From: Chitinophagales bacterium
GTDB taxonomy: Bacteria > Bacteroidota > Bacteroidia > Chitinophagales > Chitinophagaceae
DNA length: 64,000 nt
Assembly: GCA_030832085.1 (NCBI GenBank)
Contig: JAURJU010000038.1
Coordinates: 33,323 to 97,322 of the forward strand
Direction of reading: 5' to 3'
The notes below the pieces were generated by a model that worked only from the letters and a program-made list of their open reading frames with translations, was not told the DNA's origin and made no database searches. A program made the translations under genes and the position numbers. Of this stretch, positions 9,071-17,847 are shown piece after piece (within the stretch, counting starts at the first letter, position 1; every line of letters starts with the position of its first letter).

Positions 9071-11191
9071 TTACAATGTCTTTACCCTGATATTCCTGAA
9101 CCGCACTACAGACCCATGGCCGAGAAAACCAATATGGCCTTTGGGATTGTGCAGTCCTGGATGATCGCGGTGGTCTGCTGTTCCATGTAGGGAAGCTTCC
9201 TTGATATCACCATCCATGATGACCTGTCCATTCAAGATGACTTTTATCCTTGAGCCCTTTGCGATGACCACTTCCTCATTCCATTCTCCAACTGGTTTAA
9301 GAAATCCCCTGCGTGCCGGAATCACACCATATACCGAACCATGGTACTGGTACGTATTCAGGTTCTTGTAGATGTCTGCCTCATTGTCCAGGATCTGCAG
9401 TTCCATGCCCACATAGGCAGCATCGCCCTCGGTAGGTGTCCGTATCCCCAAGCCATTGTTTGCACCAGGTGTCAATTGAAAATCAAACCTGAATTCAAAA
9501 TCACCATACTGGTTTGCAGTATACAGGTTTCCGCCACTGCCTCCGGCAGGATTGACCACCATGGTTCCCTTTTCAACCAGGTAGCCTGCCTTGTTGCCTA
9601 CCCATTTGTCAAGATTACTGCCATCAAACAACATCTCGAATCCCTGCTTTTTTTCGTCTTCTGTCAACCTGGAACTGAGGTCTCCAGGAATTTCCCTGAT
9701 GAAAATATTCCGGTATGCAACATAGGTTCCATGTGCCTGTAATTCAATTTGCTCCTTGATGAATATGGGAAGTTTTCTGTCCCAATAATTCTCCAGTGTG
9801 ATGTTATCGGTCACCAACACTCCATTCAATTCAACGCTTACCTTTTCCCCTACCATGGTGATGTGGAAAGTGTTCCATTCGCCAATCTTGTTGTCGGCAA
9901 CCATGAGGGGTTTGCTTTGGTTTTTTTGGTTGTTGTACAGCCCACCTGATCCCACTTGTGCGCCAACCTCTCTGCGAGATGTATCCCAAATCTGTACCTG
10001 GGGACTGCCCCTGAGGTAAATACCAGCATCCCCTTTTTCAGTGATTTTCCAATCCACATACATCTCAAAATCACCATATTTTTTTATGGTGCAGAGGTTG
10101 TCCCCATGACCTGTAAAAATAAGCAAGCCATCTTTTACAATCCAATCCTGTTGTGCATTTACACTGGCTTCTGCCTCTGCCTTCAACAATTCTTGCTCAG
10201 ACATTTTAGCGCGTGATATCGGGTTGCCTACCAGTCCTTTCCAACCGTCCAGGTTCTTTTCATTGAAAAGGGAAACAAAGCCATGGTCGTAGGGCATGGA
10301 ATTGAGATGCCCGCGAAGTTCCTTGACCAGGAAGGCACTGTCCGTTCCACTGATCAGTGGCAGTGCCGCTTCAAGCACATCCCTTACAGCCTTGCCCGAT
10401 AGTGTTTTGTCTTTCAAACCAATGCGTGCAGCAATCAGGGCAGCCTGCCTCTTGAGATTGGGATTTGTCAAATATTTACCTGCAAACACCAATGCCCCCA
10501 AACCGGTAAGATGATCGGCCCTTGCAAGAATATTCCTTTCCTGCACAGGGTTTTTTGCTGCAGCCATTTGGTCCTGCAGGTCCAGCAATTGTTGGGCGCT
10601 GTTTTTTGTTGATGCGGCGGGCTGCAAAGACGTCATTGTCGTTTGCAGTTTGAAATTGGCATTGTCAATGGCTGCCTGAATATGTTGCGAAAGGGGTGCT
10701 TTTGAAGATGAAAGGGCCTTGTTGAGCGCAGCTGTTGCAGCCTCTGTTTTAAATGTAGCCAATGCCCTTGCAGCTGCTCCACAATAGACCTCATCCTTCA
10801 ACAATTTGGACAATGGCTTGATGGCATTTGCATCCCCCAACAAACCCAATTCCTGGATCATCAGGTCTTTTGCATAGCGCGTTGTTGCAGCGTTCAGGGA
10901 TGAGCTGAGCATGCCGGACAACTTGGTCCTTCCAGCTGCATTCAAAGCAGTGTGATGGGTATAGGCATTCAATGCATAAGTAGCTTTCAGTTTCAGGGAA
11001 TCATCATCCAACATGGACAACAATTTCTTCCAGTCAGCCTTGGCCCATGATTCCATGGAAGAAAGCACCGTCTGCACATCGGCAGACTTTTGATAAGGAA
11101 ATGTGGCCACCGCCTTTGTCACATTGTCTTGGGCGTGAAGCAATAAGATTACTGCAAAATTAAATAACAAGGATATGAGTATCTTTTTCAT
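9071..11191 (-). CDS. Secreted double DUF1080 (3-keto-disaccharide hydrolase-like) protein
   Basis: The 706-residue protein begins with a signal peptide (LLFNFAVILLLHAQ). Residues about 25-300 are helical with HEAT-like repeats. Two copies of the DUF1080 jelly-roll follow, at about residues 315-505 (FVSLFNEKNLDGWKG ...) and 515-706 (FEMLFDGSNLDKWVG ... GHIGFLGHG). DUF1080 is annotated as 3-keto-disaccharide hydrolase, a fold related to laminarinase-like lectins; some members act on 3-keto-sugars made by Gfo/Idh oxidoreductases. Such an enzyme lies 18 bases upstream, so the pair is probably one operon. The substrate is unknown. The copy number of two and the HEAT-like N-terminus suggest a large periplasmic or surface protein. 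Confidence 0.8.
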   Translation of the reverse strand: MKKILISLLFNFAVILLLHAQDNVTKAVATFPYQKSADVQTVLSSMESWAKADWKKLLSMLDDDSLKLKATYALNAYTHHTALNAAGRTKLSGMLSSSLNAATTRYAKDLMIQELGLLGDANAIKPLSKLLKDEVYCGAAARALATFKTEAATAALNKALSSSKAPLSQHIQAAIDNANFKLQTTMTSLQPAASTKNSAQQLLDLQDQMAAAKNPVQERNILARADHLTGLGALVFAGKYLTNPNLKRQAALIAARIGLKDKTLSGKAVRDVLEAALPLISGTDSAFLVKELRGHLNSMPYDHGFVSLFNEKNLDGWKGLVGNPISRAKMSEQELLKAEAEASVNAQQDWIVKDGLLIFTGHGDNLCTIKKYGDFEMYVDWKITEKGDAGIYLRGSPQVQIWDTSRREVGAQVGSGGLYNNQKNQSKPLMVADNKIGEWNTFHITMVGEKVSVELNGVLVTDNITLENYWDRKLPIFIKEQIELQAHGTYVAYRNIFIREIPGDLSSRLTEDEKKQGFEMLFDGSNLDKWVGNKAGYLVEKGTMVVNPAGGSGGNLYTANQYGDFEFRFDFQLTPGANNGLGIRTPTEGDAAYVGMELQILDNEADIYKNLNTYQYHGSVYGVIPARRGFLKPVGEWNEEVVIAKGSRIKVILNGQVIMDGDIKEASLHGTADHRDHPGLHNPKGHIGFLGHGSVVRFRNIRVKTL

Positions 11192-11209
11192 GAATGTGCT
11201 TGTTGAAGA

Positions 11210-12478
11210 TTAAATGTTCCAGGGTGCGCGCATGGGAGGATTGATCATCCTGTTGGCTTCGTCGTCATTGATGAAAACCTGTTCGACAGGATCAAAACGC
11301 AGTGTGCGCCCAAGTTGTAGTGCAATCTTTCCAATGTTGATGATGGTGCAGGAGCGATGGCCATTGGATTCGTTCAAAGCAAATGGAGTCCGGTACCTGA
11401 CTGAGTCCAGGAAATTTGTCACCTGTGGAGCTGGATCAGGCATCATGGCTATTTTCTCTTTCAGGTTGGGAATGTCTGACTTGAATCCATTGAACAACTT
11501 CCCTTTTGGACCTTCGATGTAGGGAACCTCAGGACCGGTTCCCTCCCCATCCAACACAATCTTGCATCCGTCCGCATAGGTGTACGTAATCTTTCTAAAA
11601 GTGCCGCAAGCATCAGGATGCTGTTGCTCTGCATCCACTTCAACCATTACGGGGCTGGTATCATCCTTACCCAGGAAATATTGGATGGGGTCAAGATAGT
11701 GCTGCCCCATATCACCCAGTCCGCCTCCATCATAATCCCAATATCCGCGGAAGGTAGGATTGGTCCTGTGTTCGTGATAAGGCTTGAATGGTGCAGGTCC
11801 TAACCAGCGGTCATAGTCAAGAGTTTCTGGTACTTTCTGTTCTTCCAGTGTTGTTTTTCCAATCCAGTAAAACTTCCAATCGAAGCCTGTTTGTTTGCCC
11901 ACCGTTACCGTTAATGGCCATCCCAACAAGCCAGACTCAACCAACTTCTTGAGGGGCTTGACGGTTGTATTCATTCCATAAAAATTCTCTTCAAAACGGA
12001 ACCAGGTGTTGAGCCTGAACATCCTGCCGTACTGCTTTACTGCCTCCACTACCCTTTTGCCTTCTCCAATGGTACGTGTCATGGGCTTTTCACACCAAAT
12101 GTCCTTGCCAGCTTTTGCAGCCTCAATCGCCATGATTCCATGCCAATGCGGTGGGGTGGCAATATGGACAATATCCACTTCTGGAAGGGCGATCAGTTCG
12201 CGGTGGTCATGAAATTTCTTGATGGTTCCACCAACCCTTTTTTCAGCAGCCAGAAGATTGCGTTTCTCAACGTCGCAGATGGCTACCACACGTGTTCCTG
12301 CATACTCAACATGGTTTCTTCCCATGCCCCCAACACCAATGATACCCTTGGTAAGTTGGTCGCTGGGTGGAATGAAACCCTTGCCCAGCACATGGCGTGG
12401 AACAATAAAAAAACCAGCTGCTGCAGCAGCACTACCGAGGAGAAATTTTCTCCTGCCTTTGGATGTGAAGGAACTCAT
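11210..12478 (-). CDS. Tat-exported Gfo/Idh/MocA family oxidoreductase
   Basis: The 422-residue protein has a twin-arginine-like N-terminus (KGRRKFLLGSAAAAAGFFIVP), so export in folded form with bound nucleotide is likely. Residues about 40-165 form a Rossmann domain (GVGGMGRNHVEY), and CEKPM is the conserved EKP-type motif with the lysine near the active site. The C-terminal alpha/beta domain includes YWDYDGGGLGDMGQHYLDPIQYF. Family members oxidise or reduce sugars using tightly held NAD(P). It is followed by the DUF1080 protein and preceded by a LacI-type operator at 12558-12575. I infer a role in oxidising a pectin-derived sugar or glycoside in the periplasm. Confidence 0.85.
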   Translation of the reverse strand: MSSFTSKGRRKFLLGSAAAAAGFFIVPRHVLGKGFIPPSDQLTKGIIGVGGMGRNHVEYAGTRVVAICDVEKRNLLAAEKRVGGTIKKFHDHRELIALPEVDIVHIATPPHWHGIMAIEAAKAGKDIWCEKPMTRTIGEGKRVVEAVKQYGRMFRLNTWFRFEENFYGMNTTVKPLKKLVESGLLGWPLTVTVGKQTGFDWKFYWIGKTTLEEQKVPETLDYDRWLGPAPFKPYHEHRTNPTFRGYWDYDGGGLGDMGQHYLDPIQYFLGKDDTSPVMVEVDAEQQHPDACGTFRKITYTYADGCKIVLDGEGTGPEVPYIEGPKGKLFNGFKSDIPNLKEKIAMMPDPAPQVTNFLDSVRYRTPFALNESNGHRSCTIINIGKIALQLGRTLRFDPVEQVFINDDEANRMINPPMRAPWNI

Positions 12479-12557
12479 GCGGAAGAATATTGATTGATTC
12501 TAAAGATATACAATGAAGATGAAATTTCCCCTCATTTGGACATCAATCAATGGATGC

Positions 12558-12575
12558 TGCGCAATCGTTTGTGCA
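12558..12575. promoter_or_regulatory. LacI-type operator upstream of the Gfo/Idh-DUF1080 operon
   Basis: TGCGCAATC followed directly by GTTTGTGCA is an imperfect palindrome (7 of 9 positions) with a central CG, as LacI-family sites have. It shares GCAATCG with the sites at 29498 and 52051. It lies 80 bases before the start at 12478, in the 103-base gap after the transporter gene. A possible -7 box TATCTTTA lies between it and the start. Confidence 0.55.
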
Positions 12576-12581
12576 AATCGA

Positions 12582-13952
12582 TCAGAGGTCAGTAATCAGC
12601 TTGAATTTGGGAACAAGGGATTTCATTACCAGCCATGCAATCAAATAAGCGGTTGCACAAAATGCAAACATGATGGTATATCCGGTTTCAATATGCCCCA
12701 ACGCCTTGTAATGATCGAACAGGGCACCTCCAACTTTCGTAACAATCACACCACCAATGCCACCGGCCATCCCGCCGATGCCAACCACCGATCCAATGGC
12801 TTTTTGGGGAAACATATCTGAAACAGTGGTAAAAATATTTGCGCTCCAAGCCTGATGGGCAGATGCCCCCACGGCAATCAGCAATACAGGCATCCAGAAA
12901 CTGATGCTGCCCAATGGCTGTGCAGCCAGAACCACCAAGGGGAACAATGCAATTACAAACATGGCCCTTAGCCTTCCATCATAGGCATTGTAGCCCTTGT
13001 TGATAAAGTAAACTGGGAACCATCCCCCACCGATGCTGCCGACCATCGTAAAGCTGTACAACACCACAAGTGGCAAAACGATTTCCGTTCCTGTCATTCC
13101 ATACTGGTCTTTCAGGTAGGCAGGAAGCCAAAACAAAAAGAACCACCAAACCCCATCGGTTAGGAATTTTCCTAAGGAGAATGCCCAGGTTTGCTTGTAT
13201 TTGAATAGACTTTTCCAGTTGACCTTTTCACCGTTGGCAGTCGATTGCTGGGCAACTTCTGCAGCGTCTGAGGCAAGGATGTATTCACGCTCAGCTGCTC
13301 CCATTCTTTTTTGAAGATGGGGTGGTTCGTAATACATGTACCAGAAAATCAGCCACAAGAAACCGATGGCACCAATCACAATAAATGCCATTTCCCATCC
13401 ATAATTGGTCGCAATCCAGGGTACGCTGAGGGGTGCCAAAATTGCGCCAATGTTTGTTCCTGAATTGAAAATTCCCGTTGCAAATGACCTTTCTTTTTTG
13501 GGGAAATATTCTGCTGTTGCCTTGATGGCTGCCGGAAAGTTACCAGCTTCCCCAATGGCCAAAACCGCCCTTGAGAAAATGAATCCCATGACGGAAATGG
13601 GAACTGCAGCCAAACCAATCCATCCGAGAGAAGAAACAAGTATTTCTCCTATTGGAATGGCCAACGCATGCACAATGGCACCAATTGACCATAGGATGAT
13701 GGCCCATGCATAACCTTTCTTTGTACCCAGCTTATCGATGATCCTGCCCGCAAACAACAAACAAACAGCATAGGTAAATTGAAATGCAGATGCTATGTTG
13801 GCATATTGACTGTTTGTCCAGCCAAATTCATCTTCAAGCATGGGCTTGAGAAGACTCAGTACCTGTCTGTCAAGATAATTGATGGTGGTTGCAAAGAAAA
13901 GCAAGGCACAGATGGTCCACCTGTATCCGCCGGGTTTTGTTGTTGATGGCAT
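12582..13952 (-). CDS. exuT: MFS hexuronate transporter (ExuT-like)
   Basis: A 456-residue major facilitator protein with about 12 hydrophobic spans. The NYLDRQVLSLL segment after the first span and the paired-half layout match the anion:cation symporter branch that contains ExuT (galacturonate/glucuronate). It should carry hexuronates across the inner membrane. The preferred start is the ATG at 13952 (MPSTTKPGG); a longer frame uses TTG and would overlap uxaC. It lies 20 bases after uxaC and is the last gene of the galacturonate operon, which supports the substrate. The exact sugar is inferred from context. Confidence 0.85.
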   Translation of the reverse strand: MPSTTKPGGYRWTICALLFFATTINYLDRQVLSLLKPMLEDEFGWTNSQYANIASAFQFTYAVCLLFAGRIIDKLGTKKGYAWAIILWSIGAIVHALAIPIGEILVSSLGWIGLAAVPISVMGFIFSRAVLAIGEAGNFPAAIKATAEYFPKKERSFATGIFNSGTNIGAILAPLSVPWIATNYGWEMAFIVIGAIGFLWLIFWYMYYEPPHLQKRMGAAEREYILASDAAEVAQQSTANGEKVNWKSLFKYKQTWAFSLGKFLTDGVWWFFLFWLPAYLKDQYGMTGTEIVLPLVVLYSFTMVGSIGGGWFPVYFINKGYNAYDGRLRAMFVIALFPLVVLAAQPLGSISFWMPVLLIAVGASAHQAWSANIFTTVSDMFPQKAIGSVVGIGGMAGGIGGVIVTKVGGALFDHYKALGHIETGYTIMFAFCATAYLIAWLVMKSLVPKFKLITDL

Positions 13953-13972
13953 GGTCGTTGGGTTGTTGTCAG

Positions 13973-15379
13973 TTATGGTTTCCAATTGAAATAGTTGACA
14001 TTGTTGTTGTAACAGATGTCCTGTACCATCTTACCGAGCCATTCAATGTCATTGGGCAGTTCTCCCTCTTCCACTTCTGTACCGATCAGATCACACAGTA
14101 TTCTTCTGAAATACTCATGTCTTGGGAAAGATAAGAAACTTCTTGAATCTGTGAGCATTCCAACAAAACGACTTAGCAACCCCATGTTGCTCAACGTGTT
14201 CAATTGCTTGATGATGCCATCTTTTTGGTCGAGAAACCACCATCCTGATCCGAATTGCACTTTGCCAGCCACCGAACCATCATTGAAGTTTCCTGCCATG
14301 GTGGCCATCACCTCATTGTCGGCGGGATTCAAATTGTAGAGTATGGTTTTGGTGAGCTTGTTGCGGGTATCAAGGCCGTTTAAGAAAGTGGACAAGGACT
14401 TTGCCTGGTCAAAAGTGCCGATGGAATCCCAGCCGGTGTCGGGCCCCAATTGTGCCAACATCCTTGAATTGTTTCCCCTCAGTGCGCCCAGGTGAAACTG
14501 CTGTACCCAGCCTTTCTCATGGTCCCACTCCGCAAAATGAACCAGCATGGCTGATTTGAACTGGCGCTGGCACTTGAGGCAAAGTTCTTCGCCTTTCAAC
14601 AGTCGATCGAAAATGACTTTGATTTCATCTTCAGTATAGGCATCAGCATACATCTCTTCCAGACCATGATCCGAAACCTTGCAGCCCATTGTTGCAAAGT
14701 AGTCGTGACGGGATTTGAGAGCAGCGAGATAATCTGCAAAAGAAACAATTGGCATGCCTGCTGCTGCAGAAAGCTTTTCCACATATTGAAGGAAGGGAAC
14801 AGTACTGTTTACATTCATGGCCATATCTGGCCTGAATGCGGGAACCATCCGAATATCCGTTTCCTCGGCTTGCATGGCCTGGTGGTATTCGAGTGAATCA
14901 ACAGGGTCATCTGTCGTACAAACCAATTCCACCTTCATCTTTCGCAACAGGTTCCTGACAGAAAATTCCTTCGTCTTCAACAAGGCTGTGCAATGTTCAT
15001 AAATGTCCTTTGCATTCTCAGGGCTTAGCAATTCATTGATGTTAAAATATCGCTGTAGTTCCATGTGCGTCCAATGGTACAATGGATTTCGCATGGTATA
15101 GGGTACGGTGGCAGCCCACTGTTCAAATTTTTCCAAATCGGATGCAGCGCCAGTACAAAAACTTTCATCAATGCCATTGGTGCGCATGGCACGCCATTTG
15201 TAATGATCGCCATGCAACCACACTTCGGAAAGATTGTTGAAAATTCTGTCCTCTGCAATGTCTTTGGGCGACAGGTGACAATGATAATCGATGATGGGCA
15301 TATCGGCCGCAAAATCATGGAACAGCCGCTTTGCGGTTTCAGTTTTCAGCAGAAAATCCTTGTCAAGAAAAGCTTTCAT
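13973..15379 (-). CDS. uxaC: Uronate (glucuronate/galacturonate) isomerase
   Basis: A 468-residue cytosolic enzyme of the amidohydrolase-like superfamily, with the expected length for UxaC. The N-terminal IIDYHCHLSPKDIAEDR motif holds the His-X-His metal site, and DTGWDSIGTFDQA and MLTDSRSF are family segments. It converts D-galacturonate to D-tagaturonate (and glucuronate to fructuronate), the first cytosolic step. The ATG at 15379 is preferred over a TTG at 15394. It sits between uxaB and the transporter, so three successive steps are encoded in a row. Confidence 0.95.
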   Translation of the reverse strand: MKAFLDKDFLLKTETAKRLFHDFAADMPIIDYHCHLSPKDIAEDRIFNNLSEVWLHGDHYKWRAMRTNGIDESFCTGAASDLEKFEQWAATVPYTMRNPLYHWTHMELQRYFNINELLSPENAKDIYEHCTALLKTKEFSVRNLLRKMKVELVCTTDDPVDSLEYHQAMQAEETDIRMVPAFRPDMAMNVNSTVPFLQYVEKLSAAAGMPIVSFADYLAALKSRHDYFATMGCKVSDHGLEEMYADAYTEDEIKVIFDRLLKGEELCLKCQRQFKSAMLVHFAEWDHEKGWVQQFHLGALRGNNSRMLAQLGPDTGWDSIGTFDQAKSLSTFLNGLDTRNKLTKTILYNLNPADNEVMATMAGNFNDGSVAGKVQFGSGWWFLDQKDGIIKQLNTLSNMGLLSRFVGMLTDSRSFLSFPRHEYFRRILCDLIGTEVEEGELPNDIEWLGKMVQDICYNNNVNYFNWKP

Positions 15380-15401
15380 TTGATCCAGTTTCAAGTAGTT
15401 T

Positions 15402-16823
15402 TTATGAAAATTTATTGATTGTGGCCATCATGCCATCATTGAGGATGGACAATACCATGCCTTCTACCGATGCTGTTGCACCAGGTAACATGGAAAGATC
15501 CCTTCCCCAAGTGTCTACATCTGCCAGCACCTGCAGCAGTGTTGCATTTGGATTTGTTTTTGATATCATTCCCATTTGCACAAGATACGCACTAAAACCG
15601 ATTAGCATGTTCACAGGAAGTTGGCCTTTTTGTTCAATGGAAGCAATGATCAGGGGCAGACACCTTATCTTCATTTTGAGGGTGAACTGTGCAGAAATGC
15701 TTGCCCATTTGTGCTCAAGAAAAGGATTGGAAAAACGGTCGAGCACCGCTTTCCCAAAGGCACTGGCCTCTTCAGCCGATATTTTTTCACCTGTAATGAC
15801 AGCAGCAATCTCACCCAGGGTCAATCGCTTGATATAAGCATTCAACACATCATCCGCCATGCTGTCCTTGACCAGTTCCATGCCTGCAAGCAGCGATATC
15901 CCACAACTGAATGTATGCGTGGCATTCAACATGCGCAGTTTCAACTCCTTGAACTTTTCAATGGAAGGTACAACCATACAACCTTTGGCAACATTGCAAA
16001 ATCCAAGGGTATCAATTACCCTTTGGTCTTCTGATTCAATGGCCCATAGTCCAAAGGGTTCGGACATGATCATCAGATCATCGACATAACCCAATGCTTT
16101 GGATGTTTTTTGTTGATCATCGGCAGAAAGTTTTCCGGGAACAATACGATCAACCAGTGTATTGCAAATGGGATTTGCATGGTTCAACCATTGCATAAAT
16201 GTTGTATCGAGTTGGTTGTGTTGCGCAAGGCGATTCAGCACATCTTTGAGTTTTGTACCATTTTCTTCAATCAGCTCTGCAGGTATGATGACCAGACCTT
16301 TTTTAAGATCACCTCCGAAATGGACATAACGGGAATGAAGCACAGCCAAGAGCTTTCCGGGAAACGAAGCAGGTGTTCCTTCGAATATATTTTCCTCCTC
16401 AAACACAATGCCCACTTCTGTGGTATTGGATGTCACCACCTGCAAATCATCGGAAGTAGCCAATGATAATATTTCCATCCAGTCTTCACTTGCAGATAGC
16501 ACCCTGCTGATGGATGCATTCACATGTGCTTCATTTACTAGCTGTCCGTCGGCAATTCCCCTGACACATACTGTGTACAACCCATCCTGGGCTGAAAATG
16601 CATCGGTTGTTCCTGCCTGGGTGGATTTTACCACCACTACACGCCCACTGAATTTTCCTGTACGGTTCGCCTCGTGAATGTATTGATCCGGAAGGCCGCG
16701 CAAAAGCACGCCTGTTCCGAATTGCAAAACTTTTTCCGGAAATGCAAGCTGCGCTGCCGTTGGTAAATGTAGGTTCTCAATGCCTTCAAGTTCTTTCAGA
16801 ATGCTTCGCTTCAAATGCTTCAT
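15402..16823 (-). CDS. uxaB: Tagaturonate reductase
   Basis: A 473-residue member of the long-chain mannitol dehydrogenase family. The N-terminal Rossmann region includes FGTGVLLRGLPDQYIHEAN, and the C-terminal domain contains LRMLNATHTFSCG with the conserved Lys/Asn/His environment. With uxaC next to it, the most likely reaction is NADH-dependent reduction of D-tagaturonate to D-altronate. Its start overlaps the stop of the pectin methylesterase gene by 4 bases. The next enzyme, altronate dehydratase UxaA, is not in the window. Confidence 0.92.
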   Translation of the reverse strand: MKHLKRSILKELEGIENLHLPTAAQLAFPEKVLQFGTGVLLRGLPDQYIHEANRTGKFSGRVVVVKSTQAGTTDAFSAQDGLYTVCVRGIADGQLVNEAHVNASISRVLSASEDWMEILSLATSDDLQVVTSNTTEVGIVFEEENIFEGTPASFPGKLLAVLHSRYVHFGGDLKKGLVIIPAELIEENGTKLKDVLNRLAQHNQLDTTFMQWLNHANPICNTLVDRIVPGKLSADDQQKTSKALGYVDDLMIMSEPFGLWAIESEDQRVIDTLGFCNVAKGCMVVPSIEKFKELKLRMLNATHTFSCGISLLAGMELVKDSMADDVLNAYIKRLTLGEIAAVITGEKISAEEASAFGKAVLDRFSNPFLEHKWASISAQFTLKMKIRCLPLIIASIEQKGQLPVNMLIGFSAYLVQMGMISKTNPNATLLQVLADVDTWGRDLSMLPGATASVEGMVLSILNDGMMATINKFS

Positions 16824-17842
16824 GCTGCTTGTTTATGCGGGCTCCAGCGGATTCCGAATACCCATTCTATTGTTATCAATGATTTTGTGGTGTTCTCAGG
16901 CAGGTTGTTGCGAAACCATGTAAAATCTTTACCATCTTCCTTGTGGCAGTCCGCATAGTAGACCCTTCGGCCCCATTGGATGGAATTGGTTGTTGGAACA
17001 AGGTAAATGTCCATGTCCTTCATGTTTGCCCCAAAGATGCAATCGATCAAATAGAATTGTGCATCCTTGTGGTAACGCCCCAACTGAAAACCCTCATATC
17101 CAATGAATTTGCATTGCTTGAACACAGTTTTTGAATCTTCATATTTGGAACCATCATGCCATATGGCTGCAGGTCCAGTCAAGGCAATGAAGGTGCAGTT
17201 TTCAGCCCATGCCCAACCGCGGGGACAATAAAAATCAACACCACCTTCCATGATGCAATCCTTGAAGTACCAAAGCCCTGCATCGACATCCCACGGACTC
17301 ACTGTATCGCCTCCAAATGCCCTGAAATGACAATTGATTGCACGCATGCGTGTGGCACCATTCATGGCACGCAATGCCATCTGGTGACCATCCTTTCGCA
17401 ATTCTTTTTGATGGGTTACCGAATCTGAAGCACAAGGAATCGTTTGTGGTTTGAAATCAAAACCAAAGTTGTTGGTAATGGTAAGATTTTTCAGGGTGAT
17501 ATCGGATGCCCCAATGTTCATTGTGGCAACACCCCAGTCATCAGGATGCTCACAACGCCAGGCATCCCGGGCAATAGAAGCGATGAGGATTGTTTTTTCC
17601 CTGTCTTCTCCCTCTATGGTGATTCCCGGCTTTTCGACATAGAGCTTTTCGTTGTAAACGCCTTTCCTTACAAAGACAACGGCAGTTTTTATTTCAACAC
17701 CAATACTGTTCAGGGCACCTTGAATGGTTTTGAAATCACCCTTTCCATCCTGCGATACAACGATCCGTATCTTGACAGGCTGGAAAGCCGACAACTGAAA
17801 AAAGGAGATCAGGAGAAATGGTAAAATCAAATGGCCTTTCAT
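16820..17842 (-). CDS. Secreted pectin methylesterase (CE8)
   Basis: The 340-residue protein starts with MKGHLILPFLLISFFQLSAFQ, a signal peptide. A pectinesterase-type right-handed beta-helix follows: IRIVVSQDGKGDFKTIQGAL at the N-terminus, then IEGEDREKTIL. The usual CE8 catalytic motifs (QD and DFIFG) are altered: the equivalent regions read RAFGGDTVSPWD, then GGVDFYCPRGWAWAENC. One aspartate is clear in VDFY. The true start is the ATG at 17842; the longer frame runs into the neighbouring gene. It should remove methyl esters from homogalacturonan. Because of the changed active-site motifs, specificity may differ from the second pectinesterase at 21221. Confidence 0.8.
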   Translation of the reverse strand: MKGHLILPFLLISFFQLSAFQPVKIRIVVSQDGKGDFKTIQGALNSIGVEIKTAVVFVRKGVYNEKLYVEKPGITIEGEDREKTILIASIARDAWRCEHPDDWGVATMNIGASDITLKNLTITNNFGFDFKPQTIPCASDSVTHQKELRKDGHQMALRAMNGATRMRAINCHFRAFGGDTVSPWDVDAGLWYFKDCIMEGGVDFYCPRGWAWAENCTFIALTGPAAIWHDGSKYEDSKTVFKQCKFIGYEGFQLGRYHKDAQFYLIDCIFGANMKDMDIYLVPTTNSIQWGRRVYYADCHKEDGKDFTWFRNNLPENTTKSLITIEWVFGIRWSPHKQAA

Positions 17843-17847
17843 GCTCC

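Noticed and set aside
8963..9190. Small + strand frame after aspS
   Set aside because: It starts in the heptamer repeat and overlaps the 3' end of the DUF1080 gene; no conserved features.
13953..13985. Upstream TTG start of the ExuT-like gene, giving an overlap with uxaC
   Set aside because: The ATG at 13952 is followed by a normal short N-terminus before the first membrane span; the longer version adds a polar tail.
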